Origin: Ignavibacteria bacterium
GTDB taxonomy: Bacteria; Bacteroidota; Ignavibacteria; Kapaibacteriales; Kapaibacteriaceae
Length of the DNA: 64,000 nucleotides
Direction: 5' to 3'
Assembly: GCA_016873895.1 (NCBI GenBank)
Contig: VGVV01000001.1
Coordinates: forward strand, 16,776-80,775
In this document: piece by piece, positions 1-8,524 of the stretch
Numbering within the stretch: position 1 is the stretch's first letter
Layout of the letters: every line of letters starts with the position of its first letter
Made by a program: the position numbers and the translations under genes
The notes under the pieces: generated by a model
Databases searched by the model: none
Told to the model about the DNA's origin: nothing
Seen by the model: the letters and a program-made list of their open reading frames with translations, nothing else

Positions 1-1
1 G

Positions 2-988
2 GTAATCGTACCAACATTTAGCTTCTTTGCAACAGCTGGTTGCGTGGCCCGCCTTAATGCAACGCCTGTGTTTGTGGACGTAGACAACATTACCTACAAC
101 ATCGATGTAGAACTTGTCCGCAAGGCCATCACACCGCGCACCAAGGCAATCGTGCCTGTGCACTTGTTTGGTCAGGCGGCAGACATGGATGCCCTGATGG
201 CCCTCAGCGCAGAGTTCAACATCCCGATCATCGAGGATGCAGCCCAAGCAATAGGCACGCAGACATCCGATGGACGTCGCGTAGGATCGATCGGCCACAT
301 CGGTTGTTTCTCCTTCTACCCAACCAAGAACCTAGGTGCGTTTGGTGATGGCGGCTTGGTTACTACCAATGACGACGCCATGGCCGTGCGCCTTAAGCAG
401 ATCCGGAATCACGGCATGGAGCCCCGTTACTATCACAAGATCATGGGCGGCAACTTCCGCCTTGATGCGATGCAAGGGGCTGTGTTGCGCGTCAAACTTC
501 CTCACCTGCCATCGTGGCACGCTGCACGCCGCAACAATGCCGCGCTCTACACAAAGCGCTTCATGGAGGCAGGCGTTAGCTCAGGTCCGGGCGCAACAAC
601 GTTTGGTCCACATGATCTTGTGCTGCTCCCGAAGGTCATTCACGAGGGTACTTCAGCCGACAACCACATCTTCAATCAGTTTACGATCCGCTCAGCGCAT
701 CGCAATGCCTTGCGCACGCACCTAGCCGAGCTCGGTATTGGTAGTGAAATTTACTATCCGGTACCGTTCCATCGTCAGGAGTGCTTTGCCAGCCTAAACT
801 GCAACGACGAAGACTATCCAATCTCGAACTGTCTGGCGGCAACGGTGTTGGCGCTGCCGATTTATCCGGAATTGCCGGAGTCGCATATTCACGAAGTAGT
901 CAACGCCATTGTTGCCTTCGAGAAGTCTACGCTCGAGCACACGTCGGAATGTCCAGACTGTGTCGAGTGTGGTACAACACTGGCATAA
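2..988 (+). CDS. DegT/DnrJ/EryC1/StrS family PLP-dependent aminotransferase (5' partial)
   Basis: The gene is cut by the left window edge: the frame is open to base 2, reading VIVPTFSFFATAGCVARL, so the GTG at 44 is internal. The family converts keto-sugar nucleotides to amino sugars using pyridoxal phosphate. Visible landmarks are the VPVHLFGQ segment, the IEDAAQAIG cofactor-pocket motif and the FSFYPTKNLGAFGDGG segment whose lysine should form the internal aldimine. The C-terminal IGSEIYYPVPFHRQ segment is also typical. The last residues, CPDCVECGTTLA, are unusually Cys-rich and are not a family feature I recognise; they could bind metal, but that is a guess. The substrate cannot be told from the sequence. 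A role in surface polysaccharide synthesis would fit gmhA about 3.5 kb downstream. Confidence 0.9.
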   Translation, partial: VIVPTFSFFATAGCVARLNATPVFVDVDNITYNIDVELVRKAITPRTKAIVPVHLFGQAADMDALMALSAEFNIPIIEDAAQAIGTQTSDGRRVGSIGHIGCFSFYPTKNLGAFGDGGLVTTNDDAMAVRLKQIRNHGMEPRYYHKIMGGNFRLDAMQGAVLRVKLPHLPSWHAARRNNAALYTKRFMEAGVSSGPGATTFGPHDLVLLPKVIHEGTSADNHIFNQFTIRSAHRNALRTHLAELGIGSEIYYPVPFHRQECFASLNCNDEDYPISNCLAATVLALPIYPELPESHIHEVVNAIVAFEKSTLEHTSECPDCVECGTTLA

Positions 989-1003
989 CAAGAGTTCACA
1001 GAA

Positions 1004-1447
1004 ATGTTGCAGTTCAACTTTCAGTCAATGGGTGATCTTGAGCAGGCGAAGATCGACTTCATCCGCAAGCAGCGCATCAACGGCATACTCTTCGGCGGAT
1101 TGTTGCTTGTTGTTGGTATCGCAATGATCATGGCTCAAATTGGTCAGCCGTTGCTCTGGATGCACATCCGTCTCTGGTGGCCATCGATTGTTGTTTTGTT
1201 GTTTGCAGTACGCCTATTGGCGGGCATAGGAACTGTAAAGTGGACGCTTATCATGACGGTAATCTTTGGAATAATCCAACTGCAGAAGCTCGACATCGTG
1301 AGTTCCTTCTGGGGATTATTCTGGCCACTTATCCTTGTTGTGATTGGTATTTCTATGCTCATGAAGCGCTTTCGACGTCCAGCAGTAAAGCAGGATGAGA
1401 ACGTTATCTCTGGGGCCGTTGTTGAGTATCCCGACAACGATCAATAA
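1004..1447 (+). CDS. small membrane protein with a LiaF/LiaI-like transmembrane domain
   Basis: This 147-residue protein has a short cytoplasmic N-terminus followed by about four hydrophobic segments (roughly residues 26-46, 54-72, 78-96 and 100-120) and a polar tail. The arrangement of short helices around a WWPSIVVLL and FWPLILVVIG pattern resembles the LiaI/LiaF-like transmembrane domain (DUF5668), where a 'WP' turn follows each helix. Members of this group take part in envelope-stress sensing or have unknown roles. It starts 16 bases after the aminotransferase stop and ends 12 bases before the photolyase, so cotranscription is likely. The alternative ATG at 1028 would remove eight residues. 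Function here is unassigned. Confidence 0.7.
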   Translation: MLQFNFQSMGDLEQAKIDFIRKQRINGILFGGLLLVVGIAMIMAQIGQPLLWMHIRLWWPSIVVLLFAVRLLAGIGTVKWTLIMTVIFGIIQLQKLDIVSSFWGLFWPLILVVIGISMLMKRFRRPAVKQDENVISGAVVEYPDNDQ

Positions 1448-1458
1448 AGGCGCCTATC

Positions 1459-2832
1459 ATGTCCGTACAACAAGAACGCGTTCGGGATCTTACTCCCGAT
1501 AGACCCACGTCTGCCCGGGGTCCAGTTGTCTACTGGATTAATCGCGATCGTCGCACACGCGACAATTGGGCCCTGCTCTATGCGCAGGAACAAGCCCGCG
1601 AGCGGGGCACGCATGTAGAGGCCGTGTTCTGTCTTGTGCCCACGTTTCTTGATGCAGCGCTGCGTCAGTACGACTTCATGATCAAGGGGCTCGAGGAACT
1701 CGAACAAGAATTGCTCGCGCTCAACATCCCCTTTACGCTGCTTCTCGGGGCTCCCCCTGACGTGCTCGCGCCATGGATCGATGAGCGCAGACCATCGCTG
1801 ATGGTAACAGACTTCGAGCCACTTCGGATCAAGAAGCAATGGCTTGATGCTGTGATCAGTGCAACATCAGCCCCCTTCCATCAAGTTGATGCACACAATG
1901 TTGTGCCATGCTGGCATGCGTCACCGAAGCAGGAGTTTGGTGCCTACACGCTGCGTCCGAAACTCAAGAAACTTCTAACGCACTTTCTTATCGACTTTCC
2001 CGAGGTTGCAGCCCAGGACGCATCACACGTCGAGGGCCAGGCGCTCATAGACTGGTCGCATGTGCGCTCAACGCTGCGTGTAAACACCTCGATTGCCCCC
2101 GTAGAGTGGATCACACCCGGACAGCGGGCCTCAGAGGTATCGCTCAAGGAGTTTGTTGGACGCATAGAGACATATCGCGATCGAAACGATCCCACCAAGG
2201 TGGGTCAATCGCGACTCTCCCCCTACTTCCATTTTGGTCAGCTTGCTCCGCAGCGCGCAGCATTAGAGATTTCCCGCATTGGAAGCACGGGACAAGAAGG
2301 CGACCCAGTTGATGCCTTTCTCGAAGAATTGATCGTGCGCCGCGAACTCTCAGACAACTTCACCTACTACAACCACAACTACGACACCTTCGAAGGCCTT
2401 GCATCATGGGCACAATCCACACTTAACGATCACCGTAATGATCCTCGAGATCATATCTACATGCTTGAGCAGTGGGAACGAGCAACAACGCATGATGAGC
2501 TCTGGAATGCCGCACAGCGAGAGCTGATAACAACGGGACGGTTGCACGGCTATATGCGGATGTATTGGGCAAAGAAACTCCTGGAGTGGAGCTCTACGCC
2601 AGAAGAAGCGCTAGCCTATGGCATCTACCTGAACGATGCCTATGCACTCGACGGACGCGACCCCAACGGCTATGTTGGAGTAGCCTGGAGTATAGGGGGC
2701 GTGCACGATAGAGCATGGTTTGAACGTCCTGTATATGGCAAGATCCGTTACATGAACGCCAACGGATGTGCACGAAAGTTCGATGTCAAGACATACATTC
2801 GCACCTATGCTAGCAACACCCTCTTTCCGTAG
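1459..2832 (+). CDS. phr: class II cyclobutane pyrimidine dimer photolyase
   Basis: The product should repair UV-induced cyclobutane pyrimidine dimers by light-driven electron transfer from FAD. The N-terminal alpha/beta domain starts with VVYWINRDRRTRDNWALLYAQ-type sequence, the hallmark opening of class II enzymes (found in plants, animals and some bacteria) and unlike class I PhrB. The FAD-binding C-terminal half has the YMRMYWAKKLLEW helix and the DPNGYVGVAWSIGG and KIRYMNANGC motifs. Its 457 residues match the family. The 3' end overlaps the start of the following secreted-protein gene, so the two are probably cotranscribed by accident of packing rather than shared function. Confidence 0.95.
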   Translation: MSVQQERVRDLTPDRPTSARGPVVYWINRDRRTRDNWALLYAQEQARERGTHVEAVFCLVPTFLDAALRQYDFMIKGLEELEQELLALNIPFTLLLGAPPDVLAPWIDERRPSLMVTDFEPLRIKKQWLDAVISATSAPFHQVDAHNVVPCWHASPKQEFGAYTLRPKLKKLLTHFLIDFPEVAAQDASHVEGQALIDWSHVRSTLRVNTSIAPVEWITPGQRASEVSLKEFVGRIETYRDRNDPTKVGQSRLSPYFHFGQLAPQRAALEISRIGSTGQEGDPVDAFLEELIVRRELSDNFTYYNHNYDTFEGLASWAQSTLNDHRNDPRDHIYMLEQWERATTHDELWNAAQRELITTGRLHGYMRMYWAKKLLEWSSTPEEALAYGIYLNDAYALDGRDPNGYVGVAWSIGGVHDRAWFERPVYGKIRYMNANGCARKFDVKTYIRTYASNTLFP

Positions 2833-3673
2833 ACTCCTACTCGTACTCATTCTTACTGCTGCGAGCACTGCAGTGTATGCCCAACAAGCTTATCAGCTCA
2901 AGCTTGGTCGTGGTCTTAAAGAGTACGATCAGTATCTTTTAAAGACAACCTACGAGCAGCAATCACGCACGAGCATATACAGCGACAATGTGATGCGCGG
3001 AGATACTACAGACAACATCGTTATCCTGCTTACCGCGCAATGCAAGGTTGTTAGCGTAACTGTGGACGGACAAGAGAAGGAAAAGCATATCGTGGTGCGC
3101 AATTTCCAATTGCGAACAAACACAGACACCTTTGAAGTATTGTCGACGGGCGCAAAAGTTCGATGTTGGTTCTCCGACTCAGGCAGTGTGTTTACAGTAG
3201 ATGACGTACCTGTGCATGATACAGTAGCTGCACTACTTTCAAATGTGGTCTTGGGCGAAGGGGGCTCGCGCACCGGCGATGTCCTTGACGCCAAGCAGCC
3301 AGTCAAACTGGGTCAATCATGGAAGATGAATGTAAAAGCGTTCCGCAAAGTCCTCGGCAAAGAGCAGTCAAAGCTCATGAAAAAGCTGGACGGATCAGTA
3401 ACATTCTCGCGCATAGACAGCAGCGGCGCGCAACCAACCGGCATCGTCACTGCACGCGCAGAGGCACCATCGTTTTCTATAAAAGTTCCAGGTGCAGCTT
3501 CCCCGATAACTGGTTCGCTCGTGGCGGAGTTTTCCTATGAGGTTCCACTAGACACACGATTTCCACCTGTGTCGCTTAGTACATCAACAACGCAGAATTA
3601 CGTTGGTATTCAGGGTCTCAACAAATTGGAATCTCGCGTGTTCACTCGGCGTCAGTCGCAGTTTATTCGATGA
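2807..3673 (+). CDS. secreted protein of unknown function
   Basis: I do not recognise a family. The start at 2807 is chosen because it gives a clean signal peptide (MLATPSFRRLLLVLILTA followed by a VYAQ cleavage region); the longer reading from 2768 would add 13 polar residues inside the photolyase gene. With this start the gene overlaps phr by 26 bases. The mature part of about 265 residues is rich in beta-prone stretches and has no transmembrane segment, so it is periplasmic or surface exposed. The stop codon overlaps the next gene's ATG (ATGA), indicating translational coupling to the DMT permease. Confidence 0.75.
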   Translation: MLATPSFRRLLLVLILTAASTAVYAQQAYQLKLGRGLKEYDQYLLKTTYEQQSRTSIYSDNVMRGDTTDNIVILLTAQCKVVSVTVDGQEKEKHIVVRNFQLRTNTDTFEVLSTGAKVRCWFSDSGSVFTVDDVPVHDTVAALLSNVVLGEGGSRTGDVLDAKQPVKLGQSWKMNVKAFRKVLGKEQSKLMKKLDGSVTFSRIDSSGAQPTGIVTARAEAPSFSIKVPGAASPITGSLVAEFSYEVPLDTRFPPVSLSTSTTQNYVGIQGLNKLESRVFTRRQSQFIR

Positions 3674-4530
3674 CCTCGTTTCATGGCAAGGCGATCCTAG
3701 CGCTCATCCTCTGCGCTCTACTATGGAGCACAGGAGGGATGCTGATCAAGACGATACCTCTCTCGCCCCTTGCCATTGCTGGATCTCGCAGCATTATTGC
3801 TGCACTTGTTATGCTTGCCTGGCAAATGATGCCCGAGCGTGCGTTTCGTCCGCTATGGACCTACGCCCAGATCGGCAGCATCATCAGTTACGCGCTTACA
3901 GTTATCCTCTTTGTGATGGCTACAAAGTTCACGACCGCTGCCAACGCCATTCTTCTGCAGTACACCGCGCCTGTATGGGTTGCACTGTTGAGTGCTGTTG
4001 TTGCGCGGGAGCGCCTGCGCGCAAACGACATAGCAGTTGTTGTAGTCGTGATGGTAGGAATGCTTGTGTTTTTCCTTGATACACTTTCACCCGGAGCAAT
4101 GACCGGAAACATCATCGCCATTGCCAGCGGCGTTGCCTTTGCTGGTGTAGCACTCTGCATGCGAGCTCAGCGCGGCAGATCAACAACCGAGAGTATCATT
4201 TTGGGGAATATCCTCACTGCTCTTGTTTGCCTGCCACTTGCTGGCTCGCTTTCCGTTGACGCAGACGCACTAACGCGTCTACTCATACTCGGCGTTTTCC
4301 AACTAGGTGTCTCGTACATTCTCTATGCATGGGCTTTGGCACATGTATCGGCCATCGAGGCCGTCTTGATTACGGTACTCGAGCCCCTTCTCAACCCAAT
4401 ATGGGTTGGGCTTGCCACTGGTGAAATACCCTCGTTAACGGCAGTCGTAGGTGGCATTATCGTGGTTTCTGCCGTTATAGCCCGTAACTTTGTGCATGCC
4501 AGAACCGCACACACCCAATCAGGTTCGTAA
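3670..4530 (+). CDS. EamA/DMT superfamily permease
   Basis: A 286-residue membrane protein with about ten hydrophobic helices arranged as two EamA repeats, as in RhaT/YdcZ-like drug/metabolite transporters. Typical signatures are the first helix ending in CALLWSTGGMLIK, the AANAILLQYTAPVWVALLS segment closing repeat one, and the AIEAVLITVLEPLLNPIWV segment closing repeat two. Such proteins export metabolites or move amino acids or nucleotide sugars across the inner membrane; the substrate is not predictable. Its ATG overlaps the preceding stop, and its 3' end overlaps gmhA by 35 bases, so all three genes likely share one transcript. Confidence 0.9.
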   Translation: MTSFHGKAILALILCALLWSTGGMLIKTIPLSPLAIAGSRSIIAALVMLAWQMMPERAFRPLWTYAQIGSIISYALTVILFVMATKFTTAANAILLQYTAPVWVALLSAVVARERLRANDIAVVVVVMVGMLVFFLDTLSPGAMTGNIIAIASGVAFAGVALCMRAQRGRSTTESIILGNILTALVCLPLAGSLSVDADALTRLLILGVFQLGVSYILYAWALAHVSAIEAVLITVLEPLLNPIWVGLATGEIPSLTAVVGGIIVVSAVIARNFVHARTAHTQSGS

Positions 4531-5086
4531 CGCCATCCAGGCGTCAATCGAAACCAAGCAGTTGCTCATGGAGCAATGTTGCGATGCAATCCATGCATGC
4601 GGCACGGTGCTTGCGCAGGCGGCACGTGAGAACAATCTGATCATGTTCTGTGGCAATGGTGGCAGCGCCGCCGATGCCCAGCACATCGCAGCAGAGCTGG
4701 TTGTGCGTCTGCGTAGCAGTGTTAACCGAAGAGCTATTGCAGCCATGGCCCTCACGGTAGACACAAGCATCCTTACGGCTGGTGGCAATGACTACGGGTT
4801 TGACCACGTGTTTGCGCGTCAAGTAGAAGCCTTTGGCAAGCCGGGCAGCGTACTTATCGCCATCAGTACAAGCGGCAACTCCGACAACGTGGTCAAAGCC
4901 GTTGAACAAGCCAAGACGCAGGGCGTAACCGTTATCGGCTTGTTAGGGGGCTCGGGCGGCAAGCTGGCTTCCATGTGCGACACCGCAGTGTGCGTGCCCT
5001 CGGACGTTACCGCGCGCATCCAGGAATCCCACATCCTCGTGGGCCACATCTGGTGCGAGATGATCGAGGAAGCCATCATCCCATAG
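4496..5086 (+). CDS. gmhA: sedoheptulose-7-phosphate isomerase (SIS domain)
   Basis: GmhA converts sedoheptulose 7-phosphate to D-glycero-D-manno-heptose 7-phosphate, the first committed step to ADP-heptose for lipopolysaccharide core. The protein (196 residues from ATG 4496; a TTG at 4490 is also in frame) is a single SIS domain. Motifs: FCGNGGSAADAQHIAAELV, the phosphate-binding AISTSGNSDNV loop and the ITARIQESH-like stretch near the C-terminus (here VTARIQESHILVGH), which carries the catalytic Glu and His. It lies at the end of an overlapping cluster and is followed by a strong hairpin. The other heptose genes are not in the window. Confidence 0.9.
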   Translation: MPEPHTPNQVRNAIQASIETKQLLMEQCCDAIHACGTVLAQAARENNLIMFCGNGGSAADAQHIAAELVVRLRSSVNRRAIAAMALTVDTSILTAGGNDYGFDHVFARQVEAFGKPGSVLIAISTSGNSDNVVKAVEQAKTQGVTVIGLLGGSGGKLASMCDTAVCVPSDVTARIQESHILVGHIWCEMIEEAIIP

Positions 5087-5100
5087 CCGATGTTGGATTT

Positions 5101-5143
5101 GTGAGCGATGGCTCATGTTTTTGTGAGCAATAGCTCACAAAAA
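5101..5143 (+). terminator. paired hairpins after gmhA, probable terminator
   Basis: The second hairpin is the strong one: arm TTTTTGTGAGC (5118-5128), loop AATA, arm GCTCACAAAAA (5133-5143), eleven perfect pairs with A/T runs on both outer sides. A weaker copy with the same core, GTGAGC-GATG-GCTCAT, sits just before it at 5101-5116. The symmetric A/T flanks would let it end transcription from either side, although no minus-strand gene is nearby. Confidence 0.6.
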
Positions 5144-5269
5144 CTTTGGCGTCACTTCAACTCTTTATGCAGATTCCACTTACACACTTGCCTGTAGGCA
5201 AGGGAATCGACATCCTCAAGTCTGACGAAACATTTTGCAGCAGGTTGTCATGCGAATCTCAACCCGCTC

Positions 5270-5300
5270 TTTGGTATTTACAATTCGTCGTGTATTTTCG
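5270..5300 (+). promoter_or_regulatory. Bacteroidota-type promoter for tRNA-Thr
   Basis: TTTG (5270-5273), 19 bases, then TATTTTCG (5293-5300), which matches TAnnTTTG at all but one fixed position. The expected start lies some 10-15 bases before the tRNA at 5320. Confidence 0.5.
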
Positions 5301-5319
5301 CAGGCCCTTTACGGGGGTC

Positions 5320-5395
5320 GCCAACTTAGCTCAGCTGGTAGAGCAGCTGATTTGTAATCAGCAGGTCGCCGGTTCAAGTCCGGCAGTTGGCTCCA
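5320..5395 (+). tRNA. tRNA-Thr (anticodon TGT)
   Basis: Complete cloverleaf. Acceptor arms GCCAACT and AGTTGGC pair perfectly; the anticodon stem is GCTGA/TCAGC around loop TTTGTAA (anticodon TGT); the T-arm contains GGTTCAAGTCC. The 3' CCA is encoded (5393-5395). It reads ACA codons. A second tRNA-Thr (GGT) is in the rpo-cluster leader. Confidence 0.97.
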
Positions 5396-5408
5396 AGAAT
5401 CATCGCAA

Positions 5409-5434
5409 GGCGAGCTATCCAGCTCGCCTTTTTT
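5409..5434 (+). terminator. intrinsic terminator after tRNA-Thr
   Basis: GGCGAGCT, loop ATCC, AGCTCGCC, followed by a run of T. It separates the tRNA from rlmI. Confidence 0.85.
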
Positions 5435-5442
5435 AGTCCCCC

Positions 5443-5450
5443 TACATTTG
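5443..5450 (+). promoter_or_regulatory. -7 element before rlmI
   Basis: TACATTTG is a perfect TAnnTTTG match, ending three bases before the ATG at 5454. No TTTG is seen 19-21 bases upstream. If used, the mRNA would be leaderless or nearly so. Confidence 0.35.
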
Positions 5451-5453
5451 CAG

Positions 5454-6632
5454 ATGCTTACACTTACGCTGAAGCCCCACGAAGAGCGGCGCATCAAGGA
5501 GGGTCACCTCTGGGTTTACAAAGACGAACTCGCCCACGCCCCCGCGGCCGAGCCCGGCACGCTTGTGCGGGTATGTGCCCAGGATGGCGCGTCGCTTGGC
5601 ACAGGGTTCTACAATCCCCTATCCAAGATTGCCGTGCGCATGCTGGCATGCGAAGTAGAGCTGGCCGAGACCGAGTTCTTTACTAAGCGCATACGTCAGG
5701 CACAGGCTTTAAGAGATCGCATGCTGCCCCAGGAAGAGGGCTACCGCGTGGTGTTTGGCGAGGCGGATCTCCTAAGCGGACTCATCGTTGATAAGTACAA
5801 CAACTACCTCGTGCTGCAGATGCTCTCTGCCGGCATGGACTCGCGCAAGCCCCATATCATTGAGGCCCTGCGGGAGATCTTCCCGGACGTAACGGGCATC
5901 ATCGAGAAGAACACGGCCCAGACGCGTAAGAAAGAAGGACTCGAGCTTATCGATGCTGTTGTCTGGGGAAGCGTGCCCGATGTTGTGCGCTTTCGGGAAA
6001 ACGGACTCGATCTTGAGATCAATTTGGCCACCGGACAGAAGACGGGATACTTTCTGGATCAAAAGATCAACCGCCGCGTTGTGGGGTCGCTCTCACGAGG
6101 CAAGACGGTCCTTGACTGCTTCTGTAATATAGGGGGCTTTGCACTCAACGCAGCCCTTGGTGGAGCAGCCGAGGCCGTGGGCGTTGACAGCTCGGCGCTT
6201 GCCGTTGAAGCTGCTACCCGAAACGCAGAGATCAACAATCTTGCAAACTGCAGGTTTGAAAAGGCGAACGTATTCGACCTCTTGCGCGAACACGTGCAGC
6301 AGGAGCGTAAGTGGGACATCATCGTGTTGGACCCGCCGTCGTTTGCAAAGTCGCGCTCGGCAATTCGTAGCGCTCAGGCTGGGTATGCCGAGCTGAATCG
6401 CACGGCCATGAAGCTTCTGCCGCCCGGTGGACTGCTCGTGAGTGCCTCGTGCACGCAGCTTGTGCCCGAGCACGACCTCCTGGATATCATCTACCGGGAA
6501 TCTGCACGAATTCGCAAGCGTTTGCGTCTAGTGCACCGTGGATCCCAAGCGGCGGACCACCCGGTGCTGCTGGCAATGCCCGAGACTCAGTACCTGAAGT
6601 TCCTGGTGTTCGAAGTGGCCGGCAATCCGTAA
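5454..6632 (+). CDS. rlmI: class I SAM-dependent rRNA (cytosine-C5) methyltransferase, RlmI family
   Basis: The 392-residue protein has the RlmI order: an N-terminal PUA domain (residues about 1-75, with the GHLWVYKDEL start), a middle domain, and a C-terminal Rossmann methyltransferase. The SAM site is VLDCFCNIGGFALNAA, the acidic loop AVGVDSS follows, and the catalytic region reads IIVLDPPSFAKS, with a later SASCTQ segment carrying the Cys. In E. coli RlmI makes m5C1962 in 23S rRNA; members of this family may have other rRNA targets. ATG 5454 is preferred over TTG 5448 because the PUA domain starts at once (MLTLTLKPHEE) and because TTG 5448 lies within a promoter-like element. Confidence 0.9.
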   Translation: MLTLTLKPHEERRIKEGHLWVYKDELAHAPAAEPGTLVRVCAQDGASLGTGFYNPLSKIAVRMLACEVELAETEFFTKRIRQAQALRDRMLPQEEGYRVVFGEADLLSGLIVDKYNNYLVLQMLSAGMDSRKPHIIEALREIFPDVTGIIEKNTAQTRKKEGLELIDAVVWGSVPDVVRFRENGLDLEINLATGQKTGYFLDQKINRRVVGSLSRGKTVLDCFCNIGGFALNAALGGAAEAVGVDSSALAVEAATRNAEINNLANCRFEKANVFDLLREHVQQERKWDIIVLDPPSFAKSRSAIRSAQAGYAELNRTAMKLLPPGGLLVSASCTQLVPEHDLLDIIYRESARIRKRLRLVHRGSQAADHPVLLAMPETQYLKFLVFEVAGNP

Positions 6633-6654
6633 CATTGCACCGAGAACAATAGCT

Positions 6655-8100
6655 ATGATGGATTTCGAATTCGACGACGGATCTGAAGAATTCAACAAGC
6701 AGGAGCTTGATGAGACGTTGCGTCGTTTTCGAGAATCAGTACGCAGCGGAAATTGGCAAAACGGCGGACCAAGCATTGAATCGCTCGAGGCAATTGTTCA
6801 ATACTGTCTTGAGTCGTCGATGTTCGATGATGCGCTCACATTTGCCAAGATGTGGACCGAGAAAGCCCCCTACTCAACGGATGCATGGCATAAGTGCGGT
6901 ATGACGTACGGCACTCTTGGGCGATGGCAAGAAGCGCTCGATGCATACGACCGTGCAACGGAGCTAGACCCAATCGACGTAGAGATCATGGTAAACCGCG
7001 GAATCGCGTTGGAGCAACTCGGACGGTTAAAAGAGGCTCGAAAGGCAATCGATGCTGCGTTAAACATTGATCCGGCGAATATGGATGCGCTCTTCACGAA
7101 TGCCGTGATTTTTGAGCGCCACGGCAAGTTCGACGAGGCTATAAAGCTCTTTTCGTTTTTGTCACGTCAAGAATCACACCAACGCGATGCCTTGTTCGAA
7201 CTCGCAATCTGTCATGAAGGACTCGAGCAATACAACGAAGCCATAGCGATCTACGATAGGTTGATCGACATGGACCCATATGATCAGAATGCCTGGTTTA
7301 ACCGTGGCGTGATCTGCGGAAAAAGGGGCTCGCATCGCGAGGCAATTCGTTGTTACGATTATGCAACAACCATTAACAATGGTTTTGTGAATGCTTGGTT
7401 TAACATGGGCAATGCCTTTGCTGGACTTGGCCGCAACGACGAAGCAATAATATCATATCGTGAAGCACACCGCTCGGATCCGCACGACGTGCAGGTTGTA
7501 CATAACCTTGCATCATCACTTGAGGAGTCCGGCAACTTCTCCGAGGCAGTTGAGCATTTCACAAAGGCCATCGCGCTCGATCCCAACCATGCACAGTCGC
7601 TGTATGGAAGGGGCACATGCTTTGATGCAATGGAACAGCACGAAAAGGCACTTGCTGATTATGATGCAGCTCTAGCAATTGAACCGAGTTATTCAGACCT
7701 GTGGTATGCAAAGGCAGATGCCTTGTTTAATCTGCGTCGGATGGACGATTCACTAGCAGCCTATCGCAAGGCCCTGGACCTTGCCCCTAATGATGCCGAA
7801 TGCTGGTACGACTATGCCTCGACGGTGTTAGAGATGGGCGATGTATTAGAAGCACTGCGCGGCTTTAACGAGTGCATCCGCATACAACCCCTCTGGGCTG
7901 ATGCATACTATGCAACAGCGAAGACGCTTTGCGCGGCGGGACAGCCAATCTCGGCAGTCCCGTTTCTACAGAAAACATTCGAACTTGACCCTACGAAGGT
8001 GGAGGAATTTGCCGCAGACTTCCCGCTGATAGCCGGTCCGCTCGGTATGGAATACCTCAAACACGCAATTGATTCAAACGATTCACAAGGAGACTCATAA
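6655..8100 (+). CDS. tetratricopeptide-repeat protein
   Basis: A 481-residue soluble protein made almost wholly of TPR units: an acidic N-terminus (residues 1-60), then about ten to twelve 34-residue repeats with the usual W/LG/Y/A/P pattern, for example AWFNRGVICGKRGSHREAI and AWFNMGNAFAGLGRNDEAI. There is no signal peptide or membrane segment, so it is a cytoplasmic scaffold or binding protein. TPR repeats mediate protein contacts and do not define a function. A TAACATTG element at 6630-6637 (one mismatch to TAnnTTTG) may be its promoter. The bacilliredoxin gene follows after one base, suggesting an operon. Confidence 0.9.
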   Translation: MMDFEFDDGSEEFNKQELDETLRRFRESVRSGNWQNGGPSIESLEAIVQYCLESSMFDDALTFAKMWTEKAPYSTDAWHKCGMTYGTLGRWQEALDAYDRATELDPIDVEIMVNRGIALEQLGRLKEARKAIDAALNIDPANMDALFTNAVIFERHGKFDEAIKLFSFLSRQESHQRDALFELAICHEGLEQYNEAIAIYDRLIDMDPYDQNAWFNRGVICGKRGSHREAIRCYDYATTINNGFVNAWFNMGNAFAGLGRNDEAIISYREAHRSDPHDVQVVHNLASSLEESGNFSEAVEHFTKAIALDPNHAQSLYGRGTCFDAMEQHEKALADYDAALAIEPSYSDLWYAKADALFNLRRMDDSLAAYRKALDLAPNDAECWYDYASTVLEMGDVLEALRGFNECIRIQPLWADAYYATAKTLCAAGQPISAVPFLQKTFELDPTKVEEFAADFPLIAGPLGMEYLKHAIDSNDSQGDS

Positions 8101-8101
8101 C

Positions 8102-8524
8102 ATGCCATACGATCCAATGCTCGTGCAGCCCATGCGCGAAGAACTCACAAAGCTCGGCGTCAAGGAACTACTCTCGTCCGCCGATGTTGATGCAGCCATG
8201 ACGCAGCAAGGCGTTACGATGGTTGTGGTGAACTCTGTCTGCGGCTGTGCCGCCGGTGGAGCGCGTCCGGGTGTTGCCAAGGCACTTGAGCATGCCAACC
8301 GTCCGGATCACATTGTAACGGTTTTTGCCGGACAAGACCTCGAGGCTACCGAGCGGGCACGCTCATATTTCACAGGCATGCCGCCATCAAGCCCAGCTAT
8401 TGCATTACTTCGTGACGGCGAGCTTGTAGGCTTTATGCCGCGTCACCACATCGAAGGCCGTTCACCGGATATGATCGCGGCATCGTTGACGTCAGCCTTC
8501 GACGAGATCTGCGCCAGCGCCTAA
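8102..8524 (+). CDS. bacilliredoxin, BrxA/BrxB (YphP/YqiW) family
   Basis: A thioredoxin-fold protein of 140 residues. In Bacillus, BrxA and BrxB remove bacillithiol from oxidised cytosolic proteins. The family signature is visible: the N-terminal MPYDPMLVQPMREEL segment and the active-site CGC motif in NSVCGCAAGGARPG. Downstream are the conserved RSYFTGMPPSSPA and the HHIEGRSPD segments. The start at 8102 is supported by AGGAG at 8088-8092. The enzyme implies bacillithiol-type thiol chemistry, which is known in Bacteroidota and Chlorobi, though in some members the true thiol partner is a modified bacillithiol. It converges with and overlaps the ygjP-like gene by 33 bases. Confidence 0.9.
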   Translation: MPYDPMLVQPMREELTKLGVKELLSSADVDAAMTQQGVTMVVVNSVCGCAAGGARPGVAKALEHANRPDHIVTVFAGQDLEATERARSYFTGMPPSSPAIALLRDGELVGFMPRHHIEGRSPDMIAASLTSAFDEICASA

